This document shows, one piece after another, positions 36,200 through 47,988 of a DNA stretch of 64,000 nucleotides. Source of the DNA: Lutraria lutraria (lineage: Eukaryota > Mollusca > Bivalvia > Venerida > Mactridae); NCBI GenBank assembly GCA_964023205.1, contig OZ026838.1:32391843-32455842 (forward strand), in the 5' to 3' direction. Position 1 is the stretch's first letter. Every line of letters starts with the position of its first letter. The position numbers and the translations under genes are program-made. The notes under the pieces are model-generated. The model worked only from the letters and a program-made list of their open reading frames with translations. It was not told the origin of the DNA and made no database searches.

Positions 36200-37614
36200 A
36201 CACAAGAGTTATCAGTCACATGACAATTTCTGTTAATAAGTGAATGTAAGCTAGAAATTAGACAGGGGTTTTCATCTTCTATAACAGAGGCCAATTAAAG
36301 GCTCATTCCCAATTGAAAATTTCTTTAAAATCATGCAGTGCAGTTTTCCCAAAAATCCGAACTTACACCAGCTTTTTTTATTTCCCAAATCAACAGGCTA
36401 AGGCATCTTTCAAAAAAAAACTGACTTGCACGCACGTGCGCAGGTGCGTATGCCAGGGCATGCCTCTGCCAACCATGTGTTTTTATTGACGTGCAATTAA
36501 ATTTTGTAACACTACAATGTACATTACCTCGGGCTTTTATTTCGACAATTATTTGCTCAACCCAATCCAGTGTAGATATACTTTCCTTCACCGTGTCGTT
36601 TCAACTGCAGAGTAAGGTAAGTTACTCTCACAATGTTTCTGACGGCATTATACTGTAATTATCCCCCGTGAAGTAGCGAAAAAAAGCAATTGATTTCACA
36701 GGCCTATAATTTTGTTATTTCTCAATTGATCTTAATGAATAATATATTAAATTTAAGATTAAGCTCTTCGCTTTCATAAAGTGTAAAATATTTTAATAAA
36801 TCTTTCTCGAAAATATGTTTTTGGACTATGTGAATAATTGTCAAATTTTCGATAAAAATTGTCGCTTATTTTTGGGGTCCGGATTCTATGGCCGTGTTTT
36901 AATTCGCATTTATGATGCATAAATATATCACAAGTCAATGCATTTTGTGTCGAATTTTACGTTTGTTTTCGTTTTATACAGTAATACATTTTTTTGTATT
37001 TTATTTAATCGTTATTTTTCTTGTATCATATTGAAGATATGATATTCTAGATTTGTTTTCAGAAAATGTCAAGATTATGAAAAATGGTTTATTAGAAATA
37101 TTTTTGAGCCGCCCGAATGCACTTTATAAAATTGTTTTCGCACGTCTTAAAATTAACAAAGGCATGAAATAAAAAAGACATTTAATGAAATAAGTCCATA
37201 CAAATTTTGTGTAACAGCAGAGACGTATATATAACAGCAATATACATTGTGTTTTTAGTAACGATTTTGTTTTTATATGAAAATAAATTTCTGCTACACA
37301 GATTCTAATATTTGTTGTTTGAGTCTTTTCGTAATAATAATACTAAAAGTAAAACTCGATTGAGCGTCCAATTTTTATTACCCTAGGCCTGTTTAATACA
37401 TCATGCTGTGACTGTATAATCTCAAGGACTTATATATATATACATACATGTATAGTATATGTAGGTCTTTGATTAAATACATGCAATCTTTCACACCCAT
37501 ATACGGTACCAAATTGATATAACCATCACTGATACGGCAGATGCCGGGTGCCTGAGGATGCTGCATGCTGGCGTTTAGACCCACCGCCAAAGATGTTAAA
37601 CTGGTTCCCGTTCC
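36200..37614. other. Upstream region of the 394-aa-protein gene
   Basis: Mostly AT-rich, with a CpG-containing patch at 36420-36600 ('cacgcacgtgcgcaggtgcg'). It would hold the promoter of the + strand gene. A possible minus-strand first exon (36591-36528, start M-K-E-S-I-S, donor 'gtaatg') would make it a bidirectional promoter, but this is unconfirmed. Confidence 0.4.
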
Positions 37615-38062
37615 ATGTTGCAGTGCACCATGAACACACAAGTCGACGAGAACCAGTTTACAAAGATGTCGGACAGTAGCGACGAACTATCGTCGAAAAA
37701 ATGTAAAATTGCCAAAGATTCAATTTTTAGCAGGTATTGGGATGACTCTAGTGCAGTCGAAAGACTTAAAAAGACTCTTGAACTACTGACAACACGTGAC
37801 TACTGTTTCTGCTTACTTAAGATACTTACATGCAATGCAGATAAAGAAAGTTCATTTTCACAAGCTTATTGTGAAACGACAACTAATTATACAGAAACAA
37901 ATGCTGGAGCAAAGTCGATCGAGGCCTATCGGTTTTCTACTGTCTTCAAGCGTGGCTACAAAATGGTTATGGAATACACTGAAAACAAAGATAACATTCC
38001 TTTAAGACGTGGTGATAGGACTGCTTTAGAAAGGTTGTTGACTGTGTTGATGGATTTGAAAG
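37615..38062 (+). CDS. Unnamed 394-aa protein, exon 1
   Basis: First coding exon of a three-exon gene (37615-38062, 39358-39549, 40705-41249; 1,185 nt including stop). It runs from ATG to donor AAAG|gtacca, ending after one base of codon 150. Exon 2 supplies the other two, and the frame stays open through all joins. Alternative starts are 37630 (best context, 'caccATGa') and 37666. I do not recognise the family. The N-terminus is polar and acidic (M-S-D-S-S-D-E-L-S-S-K-K), followed by a probably helical region (VERLKKTLELLTTRDYC, RGDRTALERLLTVLMDL). It has no signal peptide or membrane segment, so it is probably intracellular. I believe similar uncharacterised proteins occur in bivalves, from memory only. 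Confidence 0.75.
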
Positions 38063-38084
38063 GTACCAGTAGAATAGTTCTGGG

Positions 38085-38565
38085 TCCCATGATTTATCAA
38101 CTGCATAATGTGGAATTTCAGGCTTGTTCAGGTCTAGTTCTGGGTACCATAACTAAATTGGTCTTTTTATTTTGTTTTGTTGATCAATTTTAGTTTATAG
38201 AATTGTCCTCTTTCAAAGTCAACAGCTTAAGCAAATGCTTGTTCATGTGTCTATTGAAGCAGATCATTTCACATGCTTTCCGGTATGCTACGGACTAATC
38301 AAAAGCATTAACGAGGAAACTGAGGGTAGTATACTGTGAAACATAGGCAAAATATTCAATAATTTTAGTCTGTTGATGGTATATTTTAGGTCATGTTGAT
38401 AGATTATACTAATTTTACTTTAATTCACAAGTTTTACGGAAATTTGTATGTTAAATAGGAAAACGAACGCGACTCAGATTGAGTCGTTTACCTTTTTAAG
38501 AACAAGTGGCTTTGACGATGAACTGCAATGTAATGCATACGTATCATCGTCAAAGACCTTCGACT
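38085..38565 (+). repeat. Intron-1 segment duplicated at 34715-35191
   Basis: Begins 22 bases inside intron 1 and shares several 17-20-base identical words with the upstream copy in direct orientation. It contains a short frame around 'gaaaacgaacgcgactcag', but nothing shows it is an exon. Confidence 0.75.
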
Positions 38566-39357
38566 ACCAGTAGAATTGATAGATCTGCTCAATTTCTTCA
38601 CTTGGCTAGTGGTCCGGTAATATTACTTTCATAAATTTGAATATATTTGACAACTTGACACATGACTTCGAACAACATTATATCCGTAAGCGTCTTAAAG
38701 CAATAATCATTATAAATGATTTGTAAGTTTTCTAAATACATGACGTACAAAGAGCTTCAAACATGCAAACAAAACAAATTGAAATTAATGCATATACATA
38801 TTGATAATTGGATTATGAATATAACCCCTCTGTCAATGGATTATAACATATGTCTTAACCCCTAGCCACTGCCTTACAGAAAAGGACATGGTAGAAAACT
38901 TGTAAAGGTTAAAGTTAAAAAGGGCATCACATTTTATTGTAACTTTGAAACCGGTAGCTGTGTTGAAATTTAGATTTAAAACAATAACTTTCATGCATGC
39001 ATGAACTGATTTTAGTTTTTCTTTTATAATGCTGTAAGTGGTGGCTTCAACAACTCTACATTTCATTCATAATTGTGAGATAAAATACAAAGTATTTATA
39101 CTTTTGTTGTCGGCATCGGTATAACTTGCAAATGTCTATTAGAATTTATCAATATAATTCGGTCATGCTGTGGTACGGTGCTGGACCTATTTATTATGAT
39201 AAATGCTGCTTATAAACACTAACCTATACATAGATTGCATATTGAAAAATCGATAATAAAAATTTTGCATTTTTAAATGTACTTAGCATATCATAACAGT
39301 GTCATTGCACCATTAATTTTACTTATTTTGAATATATATATATTTCTTTGTTTTTAG
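38566..39357. other. Rest of intron 1
   Basis: AT-rich, ending in a (TA)n stretch and the pyrimidine-rich acceptor 'tttctttgtttttag'. No separate feature is visible. Confidence 0.6.
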
Positions 39358-39549
39358 CAATTGAAGAAACCTTGAAAAATGCCCAATCTACCAAGGAGAT
39401 TGACTGGACAATAACTCTGGCTCATCATCTGATCAGAAATTTGGCAGTTAATCAAACATATGTTGTTGACAATCGCTACTCTGGAAGATCCTGCATATGT
39501 ATGTGTTGTAAGCAGGCGATCACAGGAAAGTTTGGAGACACAAGTATTG
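39358..39549 (+). CDS. Unnamed 394-aa protein, exon 2
   Basis: Bounded by acceptor 'ctttgtttttag' and donor TTG|gtaagc. It encodes residues 150-213 plus one base of codon 214: helical IEETLKNAQSTKEIDWTI, then LAHHLIRNLAVNQTYVV, and a cysteine cluster GRSCICMCCKQAITGKFG. The cysteines C-x-C-x-C-C could bind a metal or be coincidental. In-phase joins on both sides (phase 1 in, phase 1 out) are the main evidence that it is a true exon. Confidence 0.75.
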
Positions 39550-39639
39550 GTAAGCGTTTCCCTTTATATCATGGAACGAGAGTAACATAGTGAGCTGTAT
39601 GGATACTGTGATTTCTGTCGTCTGTACATGCATGCGTCT

Positions 39640-40600
39640 GTCCATCAACTTTCTTCCAATGAAAACTCCTCCTAGATTGCTTGTAAAATTTTAATCAAAC
39701 TTCACAGGGATATTCCTGGCATTGAGTACTTCCAAGTTTAATCAGGGTACCAAATCACTTGATCAATCTATGCATCTATTCAACTGTCTGTCTGTCCATC
39801 CGGTATGTTTGTTACCTCAACTCTTCATTCATTATTCTACAGAATTTATTTAAACTTTCAGCAATCATCATCCACGAGTTATTGCCCTTGACTTAGTCGA
39901 AAATTGCAATTTTCAACTTGCGTCACACGTAGCTCCAGAAGTATTTGAGGTAAAGCATGGAAAGTTTACAGGAAGTCATGAAGTCAAATTTTAGAAAGAC
40001 CTTGTTAACACTCTAGAGGCCACATTTTTAGTCTAATGTTTAGCCTAAACTTAGTCAGAATGCTTGTCATGGAATTATCTAGGCTAAGTTTGAATCTATG
40101 TGGTGTCAAAAACTAGGTCAACAGACACCCAAGTCAAATCTTAAAAAAAACTTTATCACTCTAAACGTCACATTTATAGCTTAATGTTGATAAACCTTGG
40201 TCAGAATGTTTTTCTTGACAATATCTAGACCACATTTGGGTCTAATAGGGTAAAAAAATAGGTCACCAGGTCAGATATTAGAAAAACCTTGTCAACACTC
40301 TAGAAGCCACATTTTGTGAACTAATTTTGATGAAACTTAGCTGAAATGTTCATTGTATATAGTATTCAGGCCAAGGTAAAATCTTGTGGAGTTGAAAACA
40401 TTGTCTGCGGGACAAATCTAAGGAAAACCTTGTTTATACTCTAGAGGGCACATGTATAGCCAATGTCAACTAAATTTGGTCAGAATGTTTGGTCTGATGT
40501 TATTAAACTAGACCAAGTTTGATTATGATATAGAATGATACAAAATCAATGGTGTGTGGAAAAAATGATGTGTAAACCCTTGTTACGGTGTCTGTTCCAT
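39640..40600 (+). repeat. Degenerate tandem repeat in intron 2 (~142-bp period)
   Basis: Successive copies near 40013, 40159, 40298 and 40440 share 'ctctagaggccacatttt', 'aaacttagtcagaatgct' and 'gtcaaaaactaggtca'-type words. I associate them with a repeat frequent in mollusc introns, where it reads like 'aaacttggtcagaatgtt'. It fills most of intron 2 and is noncoding. Confidence 0.65.
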
Positions 40601-40704
40601 CAAATTATAGAATAGTGAAGTGTGAGTATTTTCTGACAGCTCTTTTTCAGACTAATGATGTTCTAAATATTAATTACTAGAATTGTTGTATCTTTTTAAC
40701 ACAG

Positions 40705-41249
40705 GTTGCACTGCTGTATGGCATGGATACCTAGACCTGATTTGGGGTTCTGAAGTTCCCATAACAGCAGCAGAAGATGATGCTCAAGATTCATATGAAG
40801 AAAATAAGTCAACAGAATTTCCTGCAAAACATCGGGATCAGCTGATAGCAAAGTCAATTGTATTTTCCTTTCTCCAGAAAAAAGAAAAGCCAGCCTATGA
40901 AAATTTCCTGATTCCAAGCATTGCTATTGCTAAAAAGCATGCTGTTCTTTTTCTGTATGACAGTGAAAATGATATTTTGCTTGAAAGTAATCTGATAAAA
41001 CTATTGACTCCAGGTGGTCACCTTATTACATCAGCAGTTATAGCTCTTTGGCTTGCTATCAATTTCAGTTTTACATGCTCTGGAGTTACAGATCACATGA
41101 GAAATCGCTCTTTCACTGCTGACTTCCCTAAGCATGTTGGAAAAGAATTGAAAATATATCAGAATGGTTTAAGCTTTGGTTGTGGTTCTGGAAGTGAAGT
41201 TAAAGAAATGTTCGAGCCAGAAGCTTATGACATTTTCAATTTGCATTAA
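40705..41249 (+). CDS. Unnamed 394-aa protein, exon 3 (C-terminal)
   Basis: Acceptor 'tttttaacacag', stop at 41247-41249. It encodes residues 214-394. The block HGYLDLIWGSEVPITAAEDD (residues 220-239) followed by RDQLIAKSIVFSFLQKK (257-273) resembles the G-x-x-D...E plus Q-helix arrangement of PD-(D/E)XK nuclease-like folds, but the catalytic lysine is not evident, so this is a weak suggestion. Then come predicted strands (HAVLFLYDSENDILLES), a hydrophobic helix (SAVIALWLAINFSFTCSG) and an acidic tail. The hydrophobic helix might be a membrane segment but is more likely buried. Function unknown. Confidence 0.75.
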
Positions 41250-42640
41250 ATTCGTTAATTATGCCCACTTCAAGAACTGGATGTATATTGCTTTGTACAT
41301 GACAGATAGTCAGTCAATAGACCGAAGACTTTCAGATCAATAACTTAAATGTACTTTGACACAGGAAGTGCAGACTTGGTCAAGGACTGGTGATTAAAAA
41401 GTCTGTTTAATTGGATATTATAATATTTGGTAAGTTCCTTTGTTAATTTATTATGTATTGAGTGACAATGATTTATGTTGTACCATTTTATTTTGCTTTA
41501 TTGGTGATTATATCAAGATTTATTAATAATTGAAGAAAAAAGTTATTTTAGAATTCAATATATTTCTCTCTCTTGCAGATCCATTTTTATTATACCCCAT
41601 AATTTACATGATGATATAATTCACATAATCGTGAATTTGGGCAGTTGAATCGCATTTTGTCAAGAAATGTTTTTCTCAAAATGTCACAAATTTTGTGGCT
41701 AATTATAAATAATTATCAATGTTTTCTGACTACAGGTTACAGATTTTTTACCAAAATGGAACACACATCGTTCACAGATGATTCCAGTCTTATTGATGAA
41801 ACTTGTCACTCAACCTGGAGGTTGAGCGCTGTATACAGGAGGGTTGAATTTCCGTGCACTGAATGAAAGAAGCAGTATTCCTCTCACTTTGATATAAATT
41901 CTGCAAATGTCAACTCTTAGTGAGCATCGTTCAAAACAATGAACAGTAGCCGCAAATCTTTGCCGGAACACAAGCGTTTCGATAAGTTTGAAGTGGTGAT
42001 TATTGGTGTATTGTCTTTAGAATAGGTGAATTGTGTAATATGGTTAATTTACATTCTAAGTAATATGTGTTAGAATAACCCACAGCACAGAACAAAACTG
42101 AATAATTTAATCATGGTTGTTGAGATAAAGAAATGAAGTCTATTGTAAATTGTGCGTGTCATGATGTCGGGTGTTACCCCTACCGTCTGCACCATTGTAT
42201 AAAGTGTTATCTTAGTCATTGCACAGGACTGAGAATAGTCTTAGGACCAACCATTCAACCATTGTGTATGGACAGTGGTATAATTATACAATGTAGTTCA
42301 AAACTTCAAATTGGTTAATTTAATACAATTCTAGTTGTTTCATTATGTAAAATCCAAATATTGATTTCTTACATTTGTACGGTAATTGCTTTCATTGTTT
42401 GATTTGATGTTGTTAATTATTTCATTACAATATGGTGCAGATTTCAATATCATATGTTATCCACTCCACCAGTTCTTTGACATCTTTTTAAAGAACTGGT
42501 ATAAAAACATGTTTTGCAAATCCATAAATAGTACAGTAACAAAAAAAAAAAAATACTTTTATTACCATCAGTTGCATTGTAACTATGTCATCATGTTATA
42601 ATATTTATTATGCATGTATAATTGTTAATTTATTAATAAA
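41250..42640 (+). other. Probable 3' UTR or downstream region with AATAAA
   Basis: The first AATAAA I see downstream is at 42635-42640, which would give a ~1.4-kb 3' UTR. It includes a splice-acceptor-like site ('ttttctgactacag') at about 41736 followed by a coding-like but broken frame (see findings). Whether transcription reaches 42640 is not known. Confidence 0.4.
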
Positions 42641-42788
42641 TGGAAAATGTATGTCTGATATGTATTATCCCCCACCGAAAAGGCATCTCTGTCAGGTTCC
42701 ATTTTTGAATTATATCCCTTAATTTAATATTTATAATATTTTTCTTATTCTAATTTTCTGTCCAGAGCATAATTCCTAAACTATAAAA

Positions 42789-43331
42789 ACTACAATCTGA
42801 TTAAAATCATATCCTCAAACCAGCTACGCTATGAGGATCTGAAGACGACCTATAGAAGGTCACCTCAGGTGACCTTTTCCACTAGCCAATCAGCGCCTTA
42901 CTTTCATAATTCTGAAAGTGATCTGATTCTATTTTTAACCGCAGTAAAAAACAATATTTGACTTGTAGTTATCACGAACACCTATTCTTACGCAACTAAA
43001 TGTAATGATAGCGCCCATGTGACATGCGTGTTTATTAAATTTTCTATACTACCAAGGCCGAATCGATCAGGATTACTAAAAAAATCAAAAAGTGGTTGCA
43101 GACAAATATGTTATACGTAATTTAATGTTTACTAACGTTTAAATAACATCGCCAGGTAGAAAGTTCATTAGGCCAAAGTACCGATGAAACAAGTTATACG
43201 ATTGGCTGAATTATAAATAGATATAAATAGTGATCATGGAAATTCCGACTTTTGAAAATAGAAACTGGTTAGGCCGTCATCAGATCTTGCCGTAAGGAAG
43301 ATTGAATACTTTAGTCAGATTGTAAAAACTA
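42789..43331. mobile_element. Possible long-TIR element with imperfect arms
   Basis: The left end 'ctacaatctgattaaaatca' ... 'ggatctgaagacgaccta' is mirrored on the right by 'taggccgtcatcagatcttg' ... 'gtcagattgtaaaaac'. Arms of about 60 bp match with gaps. No transposase is seen and the ends are approximate. Confidence 0.4.
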
Positions 43332-43932
43332 TTGATTTGAACCTTTTGTGATGCTGCAATTTGATTATTTTTGTAGTACTTGTTTTTTTTTGTGTTTTTT
43401 TTATTATTTGTTTTCTTTGTGAATGCTACATGTTCATGTGCTACCTTTTTTAAAATAAAGCATATGTAATGTAATGGAGCTTTCTTATATTTAAGTTCAC
43501 GTCAGTACTTACATCTGGCTGCACGATCCTGGAAAAAATTAAGTTGTGGCCAGAAATCTGTGATAAATTTTCAATGAAAGTGACAAAAACTGTGACATTT
43601 GGGAACAAATCAGTGACATATTTGAACTTTTCAAAACAAATTAATGACCCAACATAAGCAGTTGGTAAATTTTACAAGCTTGAATAAAAATAATATATCA
43701 TTAAATGAGTGGTGTTTCTATGAAGCTCCTGCTACATTTTCAAGGAGTTTTGACCAAAACATTCACAGAACTATTGCCAACAAGTACTCCAGGGCATATT
43801 GGATTTCGACAATATAAATAAATAACATCAATGATCATCGATTTTGAAATGATATTATGTTGAATCTTTTTATTATATGCTGAAAATCAGCTGTAATGAC
43901 ATGACACAAAAATCCTGTCCATGCAAGTTTAA

Positions 43933-44232
43933 TGCACCTGTCAATATTTGCCCGTCCGGGGGGCGGTGGGCATACACGTGACTTTAGACAGAAGACCAAT
44001 CCTGACAGACGGGAATTTGATCAACTTACTGACTCTGGGTCCCGTGAAATAGACTTTAGCCGGGTTTTACATCCCAGTCGCATTTGATACACCAAGTAGA
44101 CTCTAGGGTAGGGATTTAGATGAAGACGGTTGTCTCTAGGGTGTTGATTTAGACATCAAAATTTTAAAAAATGTCAAATTCCCTTGGGTCAGCCCGACGC
44201 CCTCTGGGCTGGCAAAAATATTGACAGGTGCA
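43933..44232. mobile_element. Harbinger-like MITE
   Basis: Exactly 300 bp, ends TGCACCTGTCAATATTTGCC and GGCAAAAATATTGACAGGTGCA-type (inverted, one 2-base indel), flanked by TAA on both sides (43930-43932 and 44233-44235). A 3-bp TAA duplication fits PIF/Harbinger. The inside is notably less AT-rich ('tccggggggcggtggg'). Confidence 0.75.
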
Positions 44233-44413
44233 TAAGCGACTCAAAATTATACTTGCAATGAACAAATTTTCATGTTTAAATTTAGATATAAAATTAAGAT
44301 TTGACCATCTGGTTTTAAATATTTGGGGCATGTGCTTAGATGACTGAACTTACCATGGTTTCGCTTTCATACTTCTATACTAAAAACCAGCACACACTGT
44401 TTAAAATGAATTA

Positions 44414-44591
44414 CAGTCAAACCTGAGAAGAAAGGCAACCCCAAGGAAAGATAAAATGTGACCTTTATTGACAGGTGGCCTTTATTCGTAGGATATTTGT
44501 TCTTAATAATCTCTTTGACAGTTTTTAAAAGAATGGTCTTAATATATAGGGTGGCTTTATTTGGAGGTCGCTGCTAACACAGGTTTGTCGG
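44414..44591. mobile_element. MITE family 2 ('CAGTCAAACCTG'), copy 1
   Basis: TA + CAGTCAAACCTGAGAAG ... TAACACAGGTTTGTCGG + TA. Internal words 'gacctttattgacaggtggc' and 'ggaggtcgctgctaacac' recur at 45180-45245 and 47179-47497. This is a second Tc1-like TA-flanked family in the window. Confidence 0.65.
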
Positions 44592-44610
44592 TAATCTCAC
44601 AATGTGCAAA

Positions 44611-44688
44611 TCAAGGGCTCAGCGCAACACTGTCGTAACTTGTTCATATTTCAATATGAGTTACGACACTATTGCGCTGAACCCTCGA
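44611..44688. repeat. Palindromic element P, copy 3
   Basis: TCAAGGGCTCAGCGCAACAC ... GTTGCGCTGAACCCTCGA-type fold-back around 'gttcatatttcaatatgag'. This uninterrupted copy is the one that shows the empty insertion site for the element nested at 35520-35775. Confidence 0.8.
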
Positions 44689-44964
44689 AATGCTCAATGT
44701 ACACATGTTTATATGAGGGTTATCATCTTTTCCTACTTGATAACCTTATAATGATAGGGAGATGTACAAGGATTCAAGGTCCTAGTTTAAACATTGAGTT
44801 TAAATGTTTAAGATACTATAGTAAACAAGTGTACACAAAAATGTAGCCATCTACCTCATGAGTTTCAACTGACTGTAATAATAATACATAATGAACTCAT
44901 AAACATGTTAATGAAAAGTTTAACCAAGCTGATACTGAAAATGGGTGATTGGTAAAAACTAATA

Positions 44965-45141
44965 CCGTACAACCTCTCCAAAGCAACACACTGTGGGGGG
45001 TAGCAAAATTATGTTGTTGTTGAGAGGTTGTTTCTCTAGAGAGGTTAAATTTATAGTTAAATCATGCACTAGGAAAAAATCATGCTGTTGTTGCAGGGAG
45101 GTTGTTGCTCAAAAGAGGGCCGCTCTGGTGAGGTTGTACTG
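44965..45141 (+). mobile_element. MITE family 1, copy F
   Basis: TA + CCGTACAACCTCTCCAAAG ... GTGAGGTTGTACTG + TA (45142-45143). The 60-aa frame inside is repeat translation. 'Aaattatgttgttgttgag' and 'gttgttgctcaaaagaggg' tie it to copies B and E. Confidence 0.8.
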
Positions 45142-45177
45142 TATTTACATACCAGTTAACAAAGGCCATAATTAGGA

Positions 45178-45245
45178 AGCACAAAATATTGCCTTTATTG
45201 ACAAGTGGCCCTTATTCGGCGGTGGCTGCTAACACAGGATTTACT
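45178..45245. repeat. MITE family 2 fragment
   Basis: 'tgcctttattgacaagtggc', 'ggcggtggctgctaacac' and 'aggatttac' match one end of family 2. Confidence 0.55.
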
Positions 45246-45765
45246 TTATACAGGAATTAAAATCTTTGATATTGCAGGGACCTCTATTTAAGTGACCCTT
45301 CAAATTAATTAATGTCTCAAAGAGATATTTAAATGTGCTACACTATTATATAAACATTGGCCCCAGGTAATACAAATGTACAATCTTCCCCACTTATGTC
45401 ACAACCATATATGGACCCAGGTAATGTACCATTCAAGTGACTTCACTGTTTAATTTCATTCATGGAACAATTGTACAACAATTAAAAATCAATCTGCAAG
45501 TTTTTAATTCAACATTAACACAACTAGATAGAGAAAAGACATGATAAAGAAAATATATGAAAAAAGGAGAAGCACTTTTCTTACAAAATGATATGATCAC
45601 CAATGTCGGGTATTGTCAGGGGAAGGGTATGAAAGAATGCATTAAGTTGAACTATAAAGCTATAAATGCAAATACATGTAATTATGATAAGATTCATGTC
45701 CATAGCTAAAAGGTTAGTGTGACACATTCTAAAGAAAATTTCCTTAACAGCTTACAGCTTTTGTC
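45246..45765. other. AT-rich noncoding DNA
   Basis: Nothing identifiable is visible. Confidence 0.5.
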
Positions 45766-45767
45766 CT

Positions 45768-46080
45768 TAACCTGTGTGACCTTGACCGTTGAGCTATAGA
45801 CACTGTTCAAGTGAGCATCTCATTGTCTCATCATGGTTAAGATTTGTGCAAAGCTATTTGAAATCCTTCCAGTAATGCAAGGGTAATGGTATAGACCAAT
45901 TTTTGACATTTGACCCTGGGCTTAGGGCTTCAATTATGTGCACCATCTCATCATAGTGAACATTTAAGCCAAGTTCTAATGACATATATATGTTTAAGAC
46001 AAGCATAATCTCGATGACGATGGACTGACGGACACAAATTCACCGAATCAACCGCCATTGTGGTGACTATGAGGAGCTCA
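45768..46080. repeat. Dispersed repeat ending in 'gatggactgacggacac'
   Basis: 'gtgtgaccttgaccgttgag', 'gaaatccttccagtaatg' and 'gatggactgacggacac' match a repeat type I recall as common in mollusc noncoding DNA. Ends are approximate. Confidence 0.5.
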
Positions 46081-46489
46081 CTGCAAGCCAGCTCAATAAA
46101 ATCTGTATCATAGAAACAATAAAATCAAAGCATTAGAAGAGATTAACCATCACTGGAAATTTAAGAATTAAAAGATAATTGCATGGGAGCTACAACAGAA
46201 ATGTCTTTTACAGCAAAACAAGATAATTACACATTTAACAACCTAATCATTAAAGCTTGATAATACAAAAGACAACCTCTTACAACATTAACCATCAATA
46301 AAAGAACTCAAAAAATTAATTAAATACTAGAACTATCACTAAAGGTGATGAATACCCCCAGATGCTGCCTTGACACAGTTATTGTTAAATTTTACAAAGG
46401 GAAATATAACGCATTTTGATTTTATTAATACCTGCAAATTGTTGCTTAGAAATATCCTGACCAATTTCTAAATATTCATTATATGGAAA

Positions 46490-47110
46490 ATAACAAAGGG
46501 CCATAACTCATTAAAATTTACTTGGACAGTACCTATTGTGGACATGCACAACTTGGCAAACTACTTATCACTTCTAAGAAGTTTCACTGAATTCCTGCTT
46601 GTAGTTGCTGAGAAATGGTTTGGAGAAAATCTACCTATTGTATAAAACAAAGAGCCATAACTCAGTGAAAATTAATCCAAACAAAACCTGGTTATTGCAT
46701 GCATGACTTGGCTTACTTTTTATAACTTCTGTGAAGTTTCATTGAATTCCTATGAGTAGTTACTGAGATATTGTAATTTTATACACTGTATACAAAACAA
46801 CAAAGGGCCATAACTCAGTGAAAGTTTAACCAACCAAGACAAGCTTACTCCATGCACAACAAGGCGAACTACTGATCACTTCTGTGAAGTTTCATTGAAT
46901 TCCTGTCAGTAGTTAATGAGAAATAGTCTGGACAAAGTTTGTCTATTGTATATACTACATATAAAAAAAACAAAAGGCTATAACTCAGTGAAAATTAATC
47001 CGAACGAAAATTGCTTTAAGCATGTACAACTATCCTTACTACTGATCACTTCTGACAAATTGTGTCTACAGTCTCACGGACCGACCGACTGTCAAACATG
47101 AATCCAATAT
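46490..47110. repeat. Tandem 'ggccataactcagtgaaaa' repeat, ~155-170-bp period
   Basis: Four copies start near 46497, 46649, 46803 and 46973. Each has 'gccataactcagtgaaaatt', a stretch ending in 'gaagtttcattgaattcc' and 'agtagttactgagata'. It ends in 'tctcacggaccgaccgactg'. The same family is seen once at 12290-12640. Confidence 0.75.
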
Positions 47111-47178
47111 AGCCCCCATGTATTTCATATCTGGGGATATAATAAATAATTACAAATGACATGCACAGTGCTGAGATA

Positions 47179-47497
47179 CAGTCAAACCTGTGTTAGAAGC
47201 CACCTCAAAATAAAGGTAAAGGTCATCCTGTGAATAAAGGCCATTCTCAGTGGGGGATTCAAAGTCCCCGACCATAGATAAAAATAAAATATATATGGTC
47301 CCGCATCCCCCCCACTCTACCTACTTCTTTAAATATTACGCCCCCCCCCCCAATCTGAAATCCTGGATCCGCCTCTGATTCTTTAAAACCATTTTTATCT
47401 TCCCTCAAAATTACATAGTACTTAAAAATTGAGGCTAACTACCAATCAAGGCTGCATTATGTCCTTCCCAAGGATGACCTTTGTTCACAGGTTTGAC
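47179..47497. mobile_element. MITE family 2, copy 2
   Basis: TA + CAGTCAAACCTGTGTTAG on the left and TTCACAGGTTTGAC on the right. The 'cccccccccc' tract and 'atcctggatccgcctctg' in the middle suggest a further nested fragment. Confidence 0.6.
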
Positions 47498-47499
47498 AA

Positions 47500-47988
47500 A
47501 GATGTATAGTTAAGGCACATTGATATGACATATTTCAGCAACATTTACCACAAAAATGTCAGCAAAATTTACAGAAAAATTAGTTCTAATGCACCACAAA
47601 ATCATGTTTAATGAATGGAAAAAATATGTAAAAACAAGTACATGTAACAATAATTCTAAATTCTATGTATAAGTTAGAATTTATGTAGAAAGCAATGTGA
47701 GTAAGCTCTAACTGATTTAATGTTGGTTCACAATTGAATAGCAGTTTTCAGTTTGAAAAGCTGTTTTACATACCGGTATTGAATTAATAAAATTGATGAT
47801 ATTTTGGTGTTGCCCAACATTTAATGCCAATCAAATTCAAATCTCCTCACATTTTTCATTAGAATGGTCACTTATTCAAGGATATGAGTATAACATGAAG
47901 TGCACACAAGAAACAGTTTGTATGGTACTGCTATTCTAGCACAATGTCCAATGTTCAAACAAGCTAAGTCTTATATAGTTCAACAGGT
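47500..47988 (-). other. Downstream of the BTB-Kelch gene
   Basis: Probably includes its 3' UTR. I do not see a convincing minus-strand AATAAA close to the stop codon. Confidence 0.4.
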
